This document shows positions 55,208-64,000 of a stretch of 64,000 nucleotides of DNA, piece by piece. The translations under genes and the position numbers were made by a program. The notes beneath the pieces are model-generated. The model was not told where the DNA came from. It was given only the letters and a program-made list of their open reading frames with translations, and did no database searches. Position 1 is the stretch's first letter. Every line of letters starts with the position of its first letter. Origin of the DNA: Sulfotelmatobacter sp049792875 (GTDB lineage Bacteria; Acidobacteriota; Terriglobia; Terriglobales; Acidobacteriaceae); assembly GCA_049792875.1 (NCBI GenBank), contig JBARBI010000207.1, positions 1 to 64,000 on the forward strand, read 5' to 3'.

Positions 55208-55419
55208 GAAGCCCAGCGACGGATCATAGCGGTTGAAATGTCAGAGGTTCGGTGGCACACGCCCTTTTCCTCGAGAGCCAGAACGCCGAGCAGTAGAAAG
55301 GCGATCCCCGCGGCGAGGTACTTGCCGATGCGTACCGTTCCGGGTTCGATCGCCGAGCGCTCAGGGTTCTGGGGATCGTAGTTTGCGCAAACGGAATACC
55401 CTTTCCAATGACGGTAATA
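55204..55419 (-). pseudogene. C-terminal relic of a DUF3592-type membrane protein
   Basis: One minus-strand frame of 71 codons with no start reads NYDPQNPERSAIEPG followed by a membrane helix (LAAGIAFLLLGVLAL), the usual C-terminal half of DUF3592 proteins. A TAA at 55420-55422 closes the frame on the 5' side. The upstream half of the gene is not recognisable in 55423-55660. Confidence 0.5.
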
Positions 55420-55665
55420 TTAGTCCACGCCTCTGCTTCGTCTCTGAATACCACGTCATTGTGACCTGAGTGTGCTACCGCGACTTATCGCCAACAATTC
55501 CGCAAAAAGGGCCGCGCCACCCTGCCCAGTTGTCCTTCCGGGGAAATCGTATACAGGACCAGAGTTGGATCAGCAACTGGAAACTTTGACAGCTTACACA
55601 TTGAGAATGACGCTGTATTCTTGTTGATGTAGCTGCCCACATCTCAGCTTCAGAGGTTGGTGTAT

Positions 55666-56067
55666 ATGATCGCCGAAACAAGGAACCTGGACGCAGGAGT
55701 TCTCCCTCTCTGGAATGCAGTCTTCTGCCTGGATTGCGAGATCATCAGTAGCAGTCGAGGTGACGAATGCCCCGCGTGCAAGAGCCGCTCACTCGTGAGC
55801 CTCGCTCGGATGCTCGGGGGCAGTTTGCTCGCGCATAGGGCACAACACTCTCAAGAGCGTGAAACTGGGTTGTTCGACATCACAATTACGGTTGAGTTGC
55901 AGCAGATGCACGCCAAAGACTTGAGCACCACCGTTGAGAGGTTGACCAGTGTGATTGGCCCGAAGCTCGCACGAGACCGAGCGTTATTTCACATTAATGT
56001 GAAGCCGGCAGTAGACAAACTCGAGCGACAGCCCTCGCTATTCTTCCTGGAACGGGATGCCGCATAG
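55666..56067 (+). CDS. Small zinc-ribbon-like protein of unknown function
   Basis: 133 residues from an ATG after AGAGG (GTG at 55660 also possible). CLDC and, about 12 residues later, CPAC (also a nearby GDE) look like a zinc knuckle. The C-terminal part (FDITITVELQQMHAKDL) is unrelated to known enzymes. I do not recognise the family. Confidence 0.6.
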   Translation: MIAETRNLDAGVLPLWNAVFCLDCEIISSSRGDECPACKSRSLVSLARMLGGSLLAHRAQHSQERETGLFDITITVELQQMHAKDLSTTVERLTSVIGPKLARDRALFHINVKPAVDKLERQPSLFFLERDAA

Positions 56068-56173
56068 AGCCTTGCTATTGGCTAGGGCCCGGCGTCAATG
56101 CGCTTTAGCCCACGTCCAGGGTACGACTCGCCCGCGCGAATCGAATACCGGTCAAGGTGCGATGAGAAGATCT

Positions 56174-56998
56174 CTAGCCTCCTGCGAAGGCAATGAGGTT
56201 TCCATCCGGATCTTGCACGATGAACGTGCGGGCGCCCCACGGCTCTGTTCTCAATGTCTGGTGGAATGCGACTCCCGCCTTCTGAAACTCCAGGAAGAGC
56301 GGCTTGGCGTCGTCGAGCGTAAGCGTCGCAGAAAGGGCATCAGCTTCCCTCGAACGAAACCCGCTGACGAACACGGGCCCACCAACCCTTCGCAGGTTCA
56401 GCCGCCCCCCATCGCGAGCGATCTGAACATAGAAGGGCGGTTCTCCATAGGACAACACGACCTTGAAGCCAAGTTTCTGGACATAAAACGCGCTGGCGGC
56501 TTCGAGGTCCGAGACAAAGACCTGCGGCTCCGACGCGACGATGACGGAGGTAGCGACAGTGGACGCGGGTGATTCTTTCGTTCTCCTGACTTCCTTCATC
56601 AGCGCCGTGTTCCTCGGTCTGCCGAAAAACAAAACGTAGCCGTCAGGGTCGCAAATCTCGAAGCCGCGAAGACCATCGTGGGTATCCTTGAGCTGCACGC
56701 TGAATGCCGCTCCATGATCGGCAAATTCGATGGCGAGCGCGTCGGGGTCTGCTGCATAGACGTAGGCATCCCACCTCATGGATGGATTACGTTTGGGGTT
56801 TGGCAGCGGCGACGTGTCTTTATCGGACTTGACGAAGATCTGCGCTCCGTCGCGGCCGAGGATGGCGAAAAAAGGGTCTCGATCCGGCTGCTGGAATCTT
56901 GTCTCAAAGCCAAGCTTGTCGCGGTAAAAAGCGATGGTTTGATCGACGTTGCTGACGATGAAGAACGGTGAAATCGCCTGCGTCGTTGGTCGTGTCAT
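56174..56998 (-). CDS. Two-domain VOC (glyoxalase/dioxygenase-superfamily) protein
   Basis: 274 residues made of two VOC modules: ~8-130 (PFFIVSNVDQTIAFYRDKLGFE; GLRGFEICDPDGYVLFF) and ~150-270 (PQVFVSDLEAASAFYVQKLGFK; TFIVQDPDGNLIAFA). A Gln/Glu/His metal set is not complete in either, so it could be a binding protein of the bleomycin-resistance type rather than an enzyme. Stands alone. Confidence 0.82.
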   Translation of the reverse strand: MTRPTTQAISPFFIVSNVDQTIAFYRDKLGFETRFQQPDRDPFFAILGRDGAQIFVKSDKDTSPLPNPKRNPSMRWDAYVYAADPDALAIEFADHGAAFSVQLKDTHDGLRGFEICDPDGYVLFFGRPRNTALMKEVRRTKESPASTVATSVIVASEPQVFVSDLEAASAFYVQKLGFKVVLSYGEPPFYVQIARDGGRLNLRRVGGPVFVSGFRSREADALSATLTLDDAKPLFLEFQKAGVAFHQTLRTEPWGARTFIVQDPDGNLIAFAGG

Positions 56999-57101
56999 AA
57001 GCGTGGAGCCATCCGCAGTGGTCTATACGATTGACTGGCCAGAACGGAGCAGAACTCATGTCGTAGTTCCGACGGCAGCGAATCCCTAAATGGGCAGCCC
57101 C

Positions 57102-57230
57102 ATGCGACTTCACACTGCTTTGCAAATTACCGCGTTGACAGTTCTCGTTTCGGCGGCCTTTGGGTTCATTTCGCTAATGCCAGGGGGAGTTGCCACGGGT
57201 CCACTCCTACGATCAGGTCGTCAGCATGTT
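57102..57230 (+). pseudogene. Possible 5' relic of an exported protein
   Basis: An ATG at 57102 opens a good signal peptide (LQITALTVLVSAAFGFIS), after which the frame loses sense. In a neighbouring frame SYDQVVSMLRQSTGDAR looks like protein. Both run into the 3' end of the NHL-repeat gene at 57298. It may be the head of a gene cut by rearrangement. Weak. Confidence 0.22.
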
Positions 57231-57297
57231 ACGCCAAAGCACGGGCGATGCACGCCAACGATCGGCATGTTTTCGACGCTGGAACCGAGACGATGTT

Positions 57298-58284
57298 CTA
57301 CGCCCGATCAGGCACATACACCAGGAACTCCGGCATGTCCGGGAGCCCGTCGATGAATGTCCCCTTTTTCTTTCCCTTGACGGAGAAGCGCCGAACCCGC
57401 TGATCGAAGCGCTCGGCCACGTAGAGATCGCCGTCCGGGCCGATGGCAAAGCCGGACGGGGCCTTGAGCTTGCCGTCGATTACCACCCGCGCTTCGAGCT
57501 TGCCGTGCGGGACCACTTTGGGGATGTCGTAGGCGAGGATGCTGCCGGTGCCCGCGGCGCCGATGTAGATCGTCTCGCCGTGCAGGATGAGGTGCACCGG
57601 CTTTGTGAGCTTCTTCCCCTTGATGTGCGCGACGAGTCGTCCCGACTTTATTTCGAAGATCTTGAGTACGTCCCCGGCCTCGTCGGCTACGTAGAGCAGC
57701 TGGCGGTGCACGATGATCCCACGCACCGAGTGGCGGGGTCTGCCGTGCTCGTCGAGCACTACCTCGAGGCCCTGCGGAGACGGCACGTCCCGCGGCGCGT
57801 GGTCGCCGACTTCGGGAAGCCGGCCCTGGCTGGAGGCGACCAGCGTGCCAGGAAGGAAGTTGCCGTCGGGGAAACTCTTGCGTAGGTGGAGCGCCACCGG
57901 CGCGGGCTTGCGCGTCTTCGGCAGGATGGCAAGGACGGTGTTGGTGTCCTGGCACGAGACGTAGAGGCGGCCGTCGTCGCCGAGCTCTACGTCGAAGGGG
58001 TGGACCATCGCCGAAACGTGCTTGGTTGTCACCACGATCTGGGCGAAGTGGAAAGTGTCTCCGTGGCGGCGGTATCGGGCGACATGGCTGTCCTTGCGCC
58101 AGGCGTTGGCAAGGTAGAGATCGTCGCCGACCAGCGCGAAGCCGCGGGCAATGTGCAACGGGCACGCGTCGGGCGACGGATCGAGCAGCAGGGGATGCTT
58201 CTTGCGGGGAGTGCCGTCATCCTCGAAGACACCGATGTTTTCGACGCCGGCCTTACCCTCACCTCGGTAGCTAATCCACCACAC
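57298..58284 (-). CDS. NHL-repeat/beta-propeller protein
   Basis: 328 residues from a GTG after GGAAGG. Repeated blades of ~45 residues typical of NHL/SMP-30-like propellers (GDDLYLANAWRKDSHVARY; DDGRLYVSCQDTNTVLAI; GDVLKIFEIKSGRLVAHIKG; GPDGDLYVAERFDQRVRRF). There is no signal peptide, so it is probably cytoplasmic or its start is further upstream. No active-site signature seen. Confidence 0.75.
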   Translation of the reverse strand: MWWISYRGEGKAGVENIGVFEDDGTPRKKHPLLLDPSPDACPLHIARGFALVGDDLYLANAWRKDSHVARYRRHGDTFHFAQIVVTTKHVSAMVHPFDVELGDDGRLYVSCQDTNTVLAILPKTRKPAPVALHLRKSFPDGNFLPGTLVASSQGRLPEVGDHAPRDVPSPQGLEVVLDEHGRPRHSVRGIIVHRQLLYVADEAGDVLKIFEIKSGRLVAHIKGKKLTKPVHLILHGETIYIGAAGTGSILAYDIPKVVPHGKLEARVVIDGKLKAPSGFAIGPDGDLYVAERFDQRVRRFSVKGKKKGTFIDGLPDMPEFLVYVPDRA

Positions 58285-58594
58285 GGTGTCCTTCCTCGAC
58301 GGCTGCGGCGCTTCCTAAAACGCGTCTGTTGCACGAGGACAAACCCTAGACTAGAGGGTCTTCGATAGTTTCGAAACTGTTAAAAGTGACAGGGAGCCAC
58401 TCAGGCAAGATTGGTTGTCACCAGTCCTGTCGACAAGATAGTTGACGAAATGGGAGATAGCGCCCGGTGCCCAGGAGAGCGGGCCAACCGGCACCCCAGT
58501 TGCCAGACTGACGACTGATCGCTGATAGCGTTCTCTGTTATAGTTCGGTCAAGCCAGTGCTCGGCACCCGCGACGCCCCGGCCTTCCGAATCGC
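58285..58594. other. Intergenic gap without recognised gene
   Basis: 310 bases between divergent genes. They contain a perfect palindrome AGTTTCGAAACT (58367-58378) and an inverted repeat around ACCCT...AGGGT just before it. A weak TATAGT near 58540 could belong to a promoter for mlaE. Nothing else is seen. Confidence 0.4.
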
Positions 58595-59377
58595 ATGGAA
58601 CTGACCTCGCCCACGGAGTTTGCCAAAGAAAAAGTCCAGGCGGTTCAGGATTACACTTTGCTGGCCGCGCAGTCCGTGGCGAACCTGTTTCGCAAGCCGC
58701 TCTATTTCGCGGATATGGTGCAGCAGGCTGACCTGATCGGCGTGGGATCCCTGCCGATCGTGGTGTTGACCGGTTTCTTCACCGGGGGCGTGCTCGCGCT
58801 TCAGACGGCCAATACGCTGCAGCGTTTCGGTTCGATCACGCTGATCGGCCAGCTGGTTTCGACCTCGATGGTGCGCGAACTCGGCCCGGTGCTCACCGGC
58901 CTGATGGTCGCCGGACGGAATTCTTCCGGCATGGCCAGCGAACTGGGATCGATGGTGGTGACCGAGCAGATCGACGCCATGCGCGCTCTCGGCACTGATC
59001 CCATGAAGAAGCTGGTGACCCCGCGCGTCACCGCCACCGTGTTCATGCTGTTCTTCCTGAGCATTCTTTCTGACCTGGTCGGACTCGCCGGCGGGCTGAT
59101 GGTGGCCAAGCTGTTCCTCAGCCTCGACGCTCGCCAGTACTGGGCCAACGCCTGGCAAACGCTGGTGCTGCAGGATATCTTCATGGGATTGCTGAAACCG
59201 GTTTTATTCGGCTTCATCATCGCGACGGTCGGTTGCTTTTACGGCATGACGGCGCGCGGCGGGACACAAGGTGTGGGCCGGGCGACCACGCAGGCGGTGG
59301 TGGCGGCGTCCGTGTTGATCCTGGTCACTGATTTCTTTGTCACCAAGCTGTTGATTTCTGTGCTGTCTTACAAGTAA
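58595..59377 (+). CDS. mlaE: MlaE-family ABC transporter permease (phospholipid transport)
   Basis: 260 residues with about six membrane segments. The MlaE hallmarks are present: SLPIVVLTGFFTGGVLALQTA, VRELGPVLTGLMVAGRNSSGMASELGSM and the EQIDAMRALGTDP EQ-loop. It forms the membrane channel of the system that moves phospholipid between the inner and outer membrane. The ATPase gene follows four bases later. No MlaD gene is in the vicinity. Confidence 0.93.
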   Translation: MELTSPTEFAKEKVQAVQDYTLLAAQSVANLFRKPLYFADMVQQADLIGVGSLPIVVLTGFFTGGVLALQTANTLQRFGSITLIGQLVSTSMVRELGPVLTGLMVAGRNSSGMASELGSMVVTEQIDAMRALGTDPMKKLVTPRVTATVFMLFFLSILSDLVGLAGGLMVAKLFLSLDARQYWANAWQTLVLQDIFMGLLKPVLFGFIIATVGCFYGMTARGGTQGVGRATTQAVVAASVLILVTDFFVTKLLISVLSYK

Positions 59378-59381
59378 TCGC

Positions 59382-60230
59382 ATGTCTGCGCCTACCCTGC
59401 CCATCGACCGAACAGCCGCCGTCACCGAGCGGCCCGCCGGGTCTGCCATCGTGTTTGAAGATGTGCATCTGTCGTTTGAAGAGAATGCGGTCCTGCGCGG
59501 CGTCTCGTTCCAGTTGCCGTTCGGAGAAACCAAGGCGTTGTTTGGCGTTGCCGGATCTGGCAAGAGTACGATTCTGAAGCTTGCTCTCGGGCTGATGCGG
59601 CCGGATTCCGGACGTATCACCGTCCTGGGCAATGAAGTCACGGAGATGCGAGAGCAGGAGCTTTTTCCGCTGCGCGGCCGGCTGGGCATGGTCTTTCAGG
59701 AGAGCGCTCTGTTCGACTCACTCACCGTGCGCGAGAATGTTGCCTACCGGCTCATGGAGGAGCGCGGCATCTATAGCGAGGAAATAGACCAAAGGGTGCG
59801 GGAGGCGTTGCGTTTCGTCGAACTGGAGCACACGCTCGACATGTTTCCGTCCGAACTCTCGGGAGGCATGCGGCGCCGCGTCGCGATCGCCCGCGCCATT
59901 ATCACGCAACCGGAACTGCTGCTGTACGATTCGCCGACCGGCGGTCTTGATCCGGTCACTTCGAACACCATCGTGGAATTAATCATGAAGCAACGCGATG
60001 TTTACCGGACCAGTTCCCTGCTGGTCACGCACCGACTGCAGGACGCATTTACCATGGCCACCCATCAATTTGACCCGCAAACCAGCCAGCTGCGGGTCTT
60101 GCCGCGCGGGCAATATTGCGACGTGCCGATGAGCTTTCTGATTCTCCGCGACGGTAAAGTGATTTTCGACGGCGACATTCGCCAGCTGACGCACACGAAG
60201 GACGAGTACATCAAAGAGTATATTTCGTAG
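59382..60230 (+). CDS. mlaF: MlaF-family ABC transporter ATPase
   Basis: 282 residues. Walker A GVAGSGKST, Q-loop VFQES, signature LSGGM, Walker B LLLYDSPTGGLDP and H-loop THR. The residue after the Walker B Asp is Ser rather than the usual catalytic Glu, so ATP hydrolysis may depend on another residue or be slow. Partner of MlaE. Confidence 0.9.
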   Translation: MSAPTLPIDRTAAVTERPAGSAIVFEDVHLSFEENAVLRGVSFQLPFGETKALFGVAGSGKSTILKLALGLMRPDSGRITVLGNEVTEMREQELFPLRGRLGMVFQESALFDSLTVRENVAYRLMEERGIYSEEIDQRVREALRFVELEHTLDMFPSELSGGMRRRVAIARAIITQPELLLYDSPTGGLDPVTSNTIVELIMKQRDVYRTSSLLVTHRLQDAFTMATHQFDPQTSQLRVLPRGQYCDVPMSFLILRDGKVIFDGDIRQLTHTKDEYIKEYIS

Positions 60231-60250
60231 CAAGCTCGCTCGGAAATGCG

Positions 60251-60375
60251 CTACCTCGGGGGCTAAAGCCCTCGGAAGAGCAAACAGCCTTTATCGCAGC
60301 ACTAAAGCGCTTGCGCCACCCAAAAGCTTGGGCACCCAAGGCAGCTGCCCTACCCCAAGGCGGTTGCGCCGACCG
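60251..60375. repeat. Cluster of small hairpins between convergent genes
   Basis: Contains GGGCT-aa-AGCCC extended by wobble pairs (60255-60276), CTTGGG...CCCAAG (60327-60340), GCAGCTGC (60341-60348) and two copies of a TTGCGCC motif. It occupies the space between the ends of mlaF and the aminopeptidase gene. It resembles the dispersed hairpin repeats often found in acidobacterial intergenic DNA and may also end transcription from both sides. Confidence 0.45.
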
Positions 60376-60465
60376 AAGAACGATGTCTGAAGGCACAGGC
60401 CCGTCTCAAATCACGTTTTTCAGCAAACGGCTGAACCCAGGTGTTCCGCGAGTTTGGCTGCAAAC

Positions 60466-61791
60466 TTACTTCCCTGCCATCGCTTTTTCCACATCCGCAG
60501 CCTTAGATGGTAGCGCCGCGCTCAGCTTGATCAGTTTGCCGTTGGCATCAACGTAGTAGTCGTCTTCGATGCGCACGCCGATACCTTCCTCGGGAATGTA
60601 GATTCCCGGCTCGATCGTGAACGCTGCGCCCGGTCCGAGCGGCACTCTGTAATCACCCGGATCGTGCACGTTCAACCCGATATAGTGACCGAGTCCGTGG
60701 ATGAAATACTGATCGAGCGGCTGGCCATGAAGATCTTTGCCGTGAGACCTGATGTAGTCCTTTGCGACTTTGTTGAGGGAAGCGTCGGAATCCCCCACCA
60801 GCATCGACTTGCCGGACTGGAAGGCGGCCATCGCGGCCTCCTGCGCGGCCAAGACGATGTCGTAAATCTCCCGCTGTCGCGGAGTGAAGTGACCATTCAC
60901 CGGTAGAGTGCGTGTGATGTCGGCGGCGTACATCGAGTATTCCGCTGCCGCATCGATTACGACCACGTCCCCGGCCTTCATCGTATTAGTGTTGTCGGAG
61001 TAGTGAAGGATCGTGGAGTTATGGCCGGAGCCAACGATGGGAGAGTATGAAGGACGCTCGCAGCCACGCCGGTCCCACTCGTACTGCATCAGAGCGGAGA
61101 TTTCAAACTCGAGGACGTTCGGCTTCACGGCTTTCATCGCGGCCGCGTGAGCGGCCACCGAGGCATCCACGGCTTTGCGGATCAGACCTATCTCACCGGC
61201 ATCCTTGAACGTCCGAAGCGAGGTCAGCGTGGGCTTGACGTCCTGAAAGAAGAGAACCGCATTCGAGCGCCTCAGGAAAGTTAAAGGTTCTGCGCTGGCC
61301 GACGTTTCTCCCTCGGAGACAACATCCGTATAGATCACCGGGCGTCCGCCCGCGATCACCTTCGACACCTCGTCCGGCAGCTTGTCCATCTCCTCCACGC
61401 GGTCGAAACCGGTAATTTTCGGAGCGTCAGAATTTTCCGCGCCCAGCTTCGGGCCGGTAAATTTTTCTCGCCGCAGGTTGTGGGGAGGAAGAAAAAGAAT
61501 CTCTGTGTACGGGCGAGCCGGTGCATTGTCCTTGGCTTCTACAGCCGGCGCGATGAGTAATGCGTCACCCGGTTCGGTCAGTCCCGAGAGGTAGTAAAAA
61601 TTGTCCTCCTGCCGAAACGAGTAGACCGGGTCTCCACCCTCCAGAGGCGCGAATAGAACAACGATGCCTCCTACTTTGTTGACCAGTGATTCCCGGCGAG
61701 CGTGATAGTCGGCGCTGGGTTGTCGATCGAGGGCATTCCCTGGAGTACAGGCAGAAATCAGGCTCAGAAAGAAAAGCAAAAGCTTGCGCAT
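60466..61791 (-). CDS. Xaa-Pro aminopeptidase-like lipoprotein (M24B)
   Basis: 441 residues. A lipobox-like LISAC at the end of the signal peptide suggests an anchored protein. The N-terminal domain is followed by the pita-bread fold with metal ligands in VVVIDAAAEYSMYAADITRT (two Asp), GLGHYIGLNVHD (His), FTIEPGIYIP (Glu) and GVRIEDDYYV (Glu). It removes N-terminal residues before proline, here probably in the periplasm. Confidence 0.92.
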   Translation of the reverse strand: MRKLLLFFLSLISACTPGNALDRQPSADYHARRESLVNKVGGIVVLFAPLEGGDPVYSFRQEDNFYYLSGLTEPGDALLIAPAVEAKDNAPARPYTEILFLPPHNLRREKFTGPKLGAENSDAPKITGFDRVEEMDKLPDEVSKVIAGGRPVIYTDVVSEGETSASAEPLTFLRRSNAVLFFQDVKPTLTSLRTFKDAGEIGLIRKAVDASVAAHAAAMKAVKPNVLEFEISALMQYEWDRRGCERPSYSPIVGSGHNSTILHYSDNTNTMKAGDVVVIDAAAEYSMYAADITRTLPVNGHFTPRQREIYDIVLAAQEAAMAAFQSGKSMLVGDSDASLNKVAKDYIRSHGKDLHGQPLDQYFIHGLGHYIGLNVHDPGDYRVPLGPGAAFTIEPGIYIPEEGIGVRIEDDYYVDANGKLIKLSAALPSKAADVEKAMAGK

Positions 61792-61837
61792 CGGGGCTCC
61801 GTCATTCGCGAATCGGTTCTTGAAAAGCGGCAGGACC

Positions 61838-62836
61838 TCACTTCGGCGCCGAGGCCAGGTTCTTCCCTGCCTGAATGAAGGAGTCTACGTTGCTCTTATC
61901 AATCAAGTCCGAACCGGTATCCACGAAGCTCGGGATCGGCGCATAGCTGTCCTTCGACCAGTCTTTGTCCAGCGAAGGCGGCTTGTGATGATACAGATTG
62001 TCGAGCATCTGCATGCCGACGAAGGCCATGGTGTAGGGTTTCTGGCCGATCGTGGCGGCAATCATGCCTTTCTGAATCCAGTCGAGTGTTTCCTGGTCGG
62101 TGTCCATGGCCATCACCACTTTACCGCTCACGTGATAGCTGTTGAGCACGCCTGCGACTTCCTTGCCGGATTGTGCTTCCAGACAGACGAAGCCATCGAC
62201 CTTATCGCGCTCTTTGCCGACGATCTGAGTTGTCGTATCGAATGCGATGCGTGGGTCGCCCTGAATGTCGACGACGCGGGTAATCTTGATGTCGGGCGAT
62301 TTGGCTAGAGCCTCTTTGTAGCCGCGCAGACGCTCCTGCAGGTTCGACTGATCCGGCATTGAGAAGACCACAACATTGCCTTTGCCCTTCAACGCCTGCG
62401 CCAGCCGTTGCCCGCCGGCGTACCCCGCCTGATAGTTATTGGTACCGATGAAAAACAATCGCTTGCTGGAGGGCGCATCGGAATCGATGGTAATCACGGG
62501 AACCCCCGCGGCGATCGCCTTGTCGATGCTGTCCCTGAGCAGGGCGGGGTCAGTCACGTCCAGCAGGATGCCGGTGGCTTTTTTCTGCACGGCTTGATCG
62601 AGGGCGTCGCGCTCCGCCTTAAGATCGTAGCTCTGCGGCCCCGTGAAATCGGAGCGCACCTTCATTTGAGCGGCGGCGTTGGAGAATCCGGCACCGGCAC
62701 TCTTCCAGTAGGGGAGTTGCAAATTTGCTGAGACCAGGACAAAGTACTCATCGGAGTCGTGGGTGGCGCCGCAACTCAGAAGTAATACCGACAGGACTGC
62801 GACGGCGGCGGAGTGGAGACTACGCGAGGGAAGCAT
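61838..62836 (-). CDS. Periplasmic sugar-binding lipoprotein (RbsB-like)
   Basis: 332 residues with a good ribosome site (AAGGAGG). Lipobox LLLSC, then a type-I periplasmic-binding fold (FVLVSANLQLPYWKSAGAGF; VPVITIDSDAPSSKRLFFIGTNNYQAGYAGGQRLA; GFVCLEAQSGKEVAGVL). Members bind ribose or similar pentoses for an ABC importer or chemoreceptor. No permease gene is next to it. The order after the aminopeptidase is chance. Confidence 0.85.
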   Translation of the reverse strand: MLPSRSLHSAAVAVLSVLLLSCGATHDSDEYFVLVSANLQLPYWKSAGAGFSNAAAQMKVRSDFTGPQSYDLKAERDALDQAVQKKATGILLDVTDPALLRDSIDKAIAAGVPVITIDSDAPSSKRLFFIGTNNYQAGYAGGQRLAQALKGKGNVVVFSMPDQSNLQERLRGYKEALAKSPDIKITRVVDIQGDPRIAFDTTTQIVGKERDKVDGFVCLEAQSGKEVAGVLNSYHVSGKVVMAMDTDQETLDWIQKGMIAATIGQKPYTMAFVGMQMLDNLYHHKPPSLDKDWSKDSYAPIPSFVDTGSDLIDKSNVDSFIQAGKNLASAPK

Positions 62837-63194
62837 CGCATCCTCCTTTCAACTATCGAAGAGATTCGCATCTCGGACGGATGAATCTTGCGGAAGCGAA
62901 CCTTCAGCGACTGGATTGTAAACGAGTGGTCAAGCGAAGGCCAGAAGTCAACGCTGGGCCTGGTCGAGAAGTCCCGAAATCGCAGCCTCATCGACCTCCC
63001 GACGAGTTATCAAGCGCAGATCCCGTGCGCTCGAGCACCCCGACGTGGGGGATGTGGCCGCGGCAATGTTTCTTCTGCAAATGCCGTTGGCCCGAATAGA
63101 GAGGATGGTCTAGATCGATGATAACGAATTGCACGCGGCCTTGGTGCTCTTCGTACAGGTCCACCGTGCGCCGGAAAGATCACAAGAGAAAGGA
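62837..63194. other. Intergenic gap without recognised gene
   Basis: 358 bases. The first ~15 hold the ribosome site of the sugar-binding protein. I see no RNA gene, repeat or promoter that I can defend in the rest. Confidence 0.4.
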
Positions 63195-64000
63195 CTAAAC
63201 TCCCACTGGAAATGGCTTCGTGTGGGTGGTTTCCCGAAGCGATGCGCCCCCGAATCGGCCCTGCAACAAAGACATCAATCCCGTGTACCAGTACCCCACA
63301 ACAAACAACAGCAAGAACGGCACGGTAATGTAATTCTCGTTGTCGACGGCGTAATACACCGTGGCCGCGAAGTATGTGCCGATCAGCAATTCCAGCCACG
63401 GGACCCATCCCAGCCGTTTGCGATACTTTGTGGCACCGACTTTATCCTGCTTCGAGACAACGCTGTACTTGGGCGTCCGAGCGAATGCGCTCTGCTTGCC
63501 GATCAGAGCCTCGATCACCGCTTTCGTGTTGGTGATGGTCAATCCGATTCCCAGCGCCATTAAGAACGGAAGGTATAGCAACGCCCGCGGCCAACTCCGA
63601 GGAAACAGTTCGCGCTGCGAAACCAGATAGAAACTGGAGATCGAGAAGGTCGAAGCCATGAACAGTGGTAGGTCGATGTACAGCATCTGAAACCAGCCCT
63701 GGTAGAAACGAATGATCATGGCTGGAAGCAGGAGCACGGACAGCATAATCATGAGCGGATAGCTGATATTTGCCGTCAGGTGATACCAGGCCTCGATCTT
63801 GGTGTGCAGGGGAGCATCGCTGTGCAGAACCCGCGGCAGAATCTTTTTTCCGGTCTGAATCAGCCCCTTCGCCCAGCGCGCCTGCTGGGTCTTGAAGGCA
63901 GTCATCTCCACGGGGAGTTCGGCGGGGCATTCCACATCCTGTAGGTAGATGAATTTCCAGCCCTTGAGCTGGGCACGATAGGAGAGGTCGGTGTCTTCGG
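63195..64000 (-). CDS. Processive family-2 glycosyltransferase, 5' end outside window
   Basis: 268 residues of the C-terminal part. The acceptor motif EDTDLSYRAQLKGW and the processive-type QxxRW in QQARWAKG are visible, followed by about four or five membrane helices. This is the arrangement of cellulose-synthase-like and mannan/glucan synthases that extrude a polymer. Product unknown. Ends at 63195. Confidence 0.88.
   Translation of the reverse strand, partial: EDTDLSYRAQLKGWKFIYLQDVECPAELPVEMTAFKTQQARWAKGLIQTGKKILPRVLHSDAPLHTKIEAWYHLTANISYPLMIMLSVLLLPAMIIRFYQGWFQMLYIDLPLFMASTFSISSFYLVSQRELFPRSWPRALLYLPFLMALGIGLTITNTKAVIEALIGKQSAFARTPKYSVVSKQDKVGATKYRKRLGWVPWLELLIGTYFAATVYYAVDNENYITVPFLLLFVVGYWYTGLMSLLQGRFGGASLRETTHTKPFPVGV

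Noticed and set aside
57298..58165. Overlapping 285-codon minus-strand frame
   Set aside because: Arg/Pro/Ala-rich shadow of the NHL-repeat gene.

Overview
The window looks like a chromosomal segment of a GC-rich soil bacterium of the phylum Acidobacteriota (Terriglobia, Koribacter-like). This is an inference. It rests on fused-E1 dehydrogenase, a TolB-propeller Ser/Thr kinase, a relic of an Oar-like TonB receptor, many long multi-domain sensor kinases, an IS110 copy of a type common in that phylum, and intergenic hairpin repeats. No rRNA, tRNA, CRISPR array or phage genes were recognised. Both ends cut through genes.

Layout. 1-1696: 3' truncated fused alpha/beta E1 subunit of a 2-oxoacid dehydrogenase. 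2053-4971: arsenic operon arsR-arsM-arsC-acr3 (minus strand) with a textbook promoter/operator that appears to start transcription at the ATG. 5116-15019: mostly plus-strand metabolic and envelope genes (HAD phosphatase, transglutaminase-like protein, PilZ, secreted proteins, Tat-exported GH2 glycosidase, metallopeptidase-TPR) ending with uvrB. 15327-16043: Phd/PIN toxin-antitoxin pair with a palindrome over its promoter. 16047-19489: four-gene minus-strand regulatory cluster (PilZ-like protein, unknown protein, pseudo-receiver plus kinase dimerisation domain without ATPase, and a divergent CheR-like methyltransferase with Asn/Gly/Ser-rich inserts). It is the least familiar unit in the window. 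19800-21310: decayed IS110 element. 21427-24018: PknB-type kinase with beta-propeller.

24118-38418: a signalling island. On the minus strand, a 1307-residue GAF/PAS histidine kinase, a lone receiver and an NtrC-type sigma-54 activator overlap by ATGA junctions. Divergently, a TonB-C-domain protein and a full chemosensory set (MCP, CheW, CheR, CheA, CheB, CheY, CheX) follow a well-formed -24/-12 promoter. The simplest reading is that the activator switches on the neighbouring chemosensory operon.

38419-48000: a more eroded region with relics (Oar-like receptor tail, 5'-truncated beta-carbonic anhydrase), a prolyl oligopeptidase, secreted proteins of unknown role, a DUF72 protein and a CAP-domain protein. 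48059-54174: RmuC, then a membrane PDZ/GAF/PAS kinase overlapping a second NtrC-like regulator whose GAFTGA loop reads GAFTSA. 54305-58284: small enzymes and relics. 58595-60230: MlaE/MlaF lipid-transport pair. 60466-64000: Xaa-Pro aminopeptidase, sugar-binding lipoprotein and a 5'-truncated processive glycosyltransferase.
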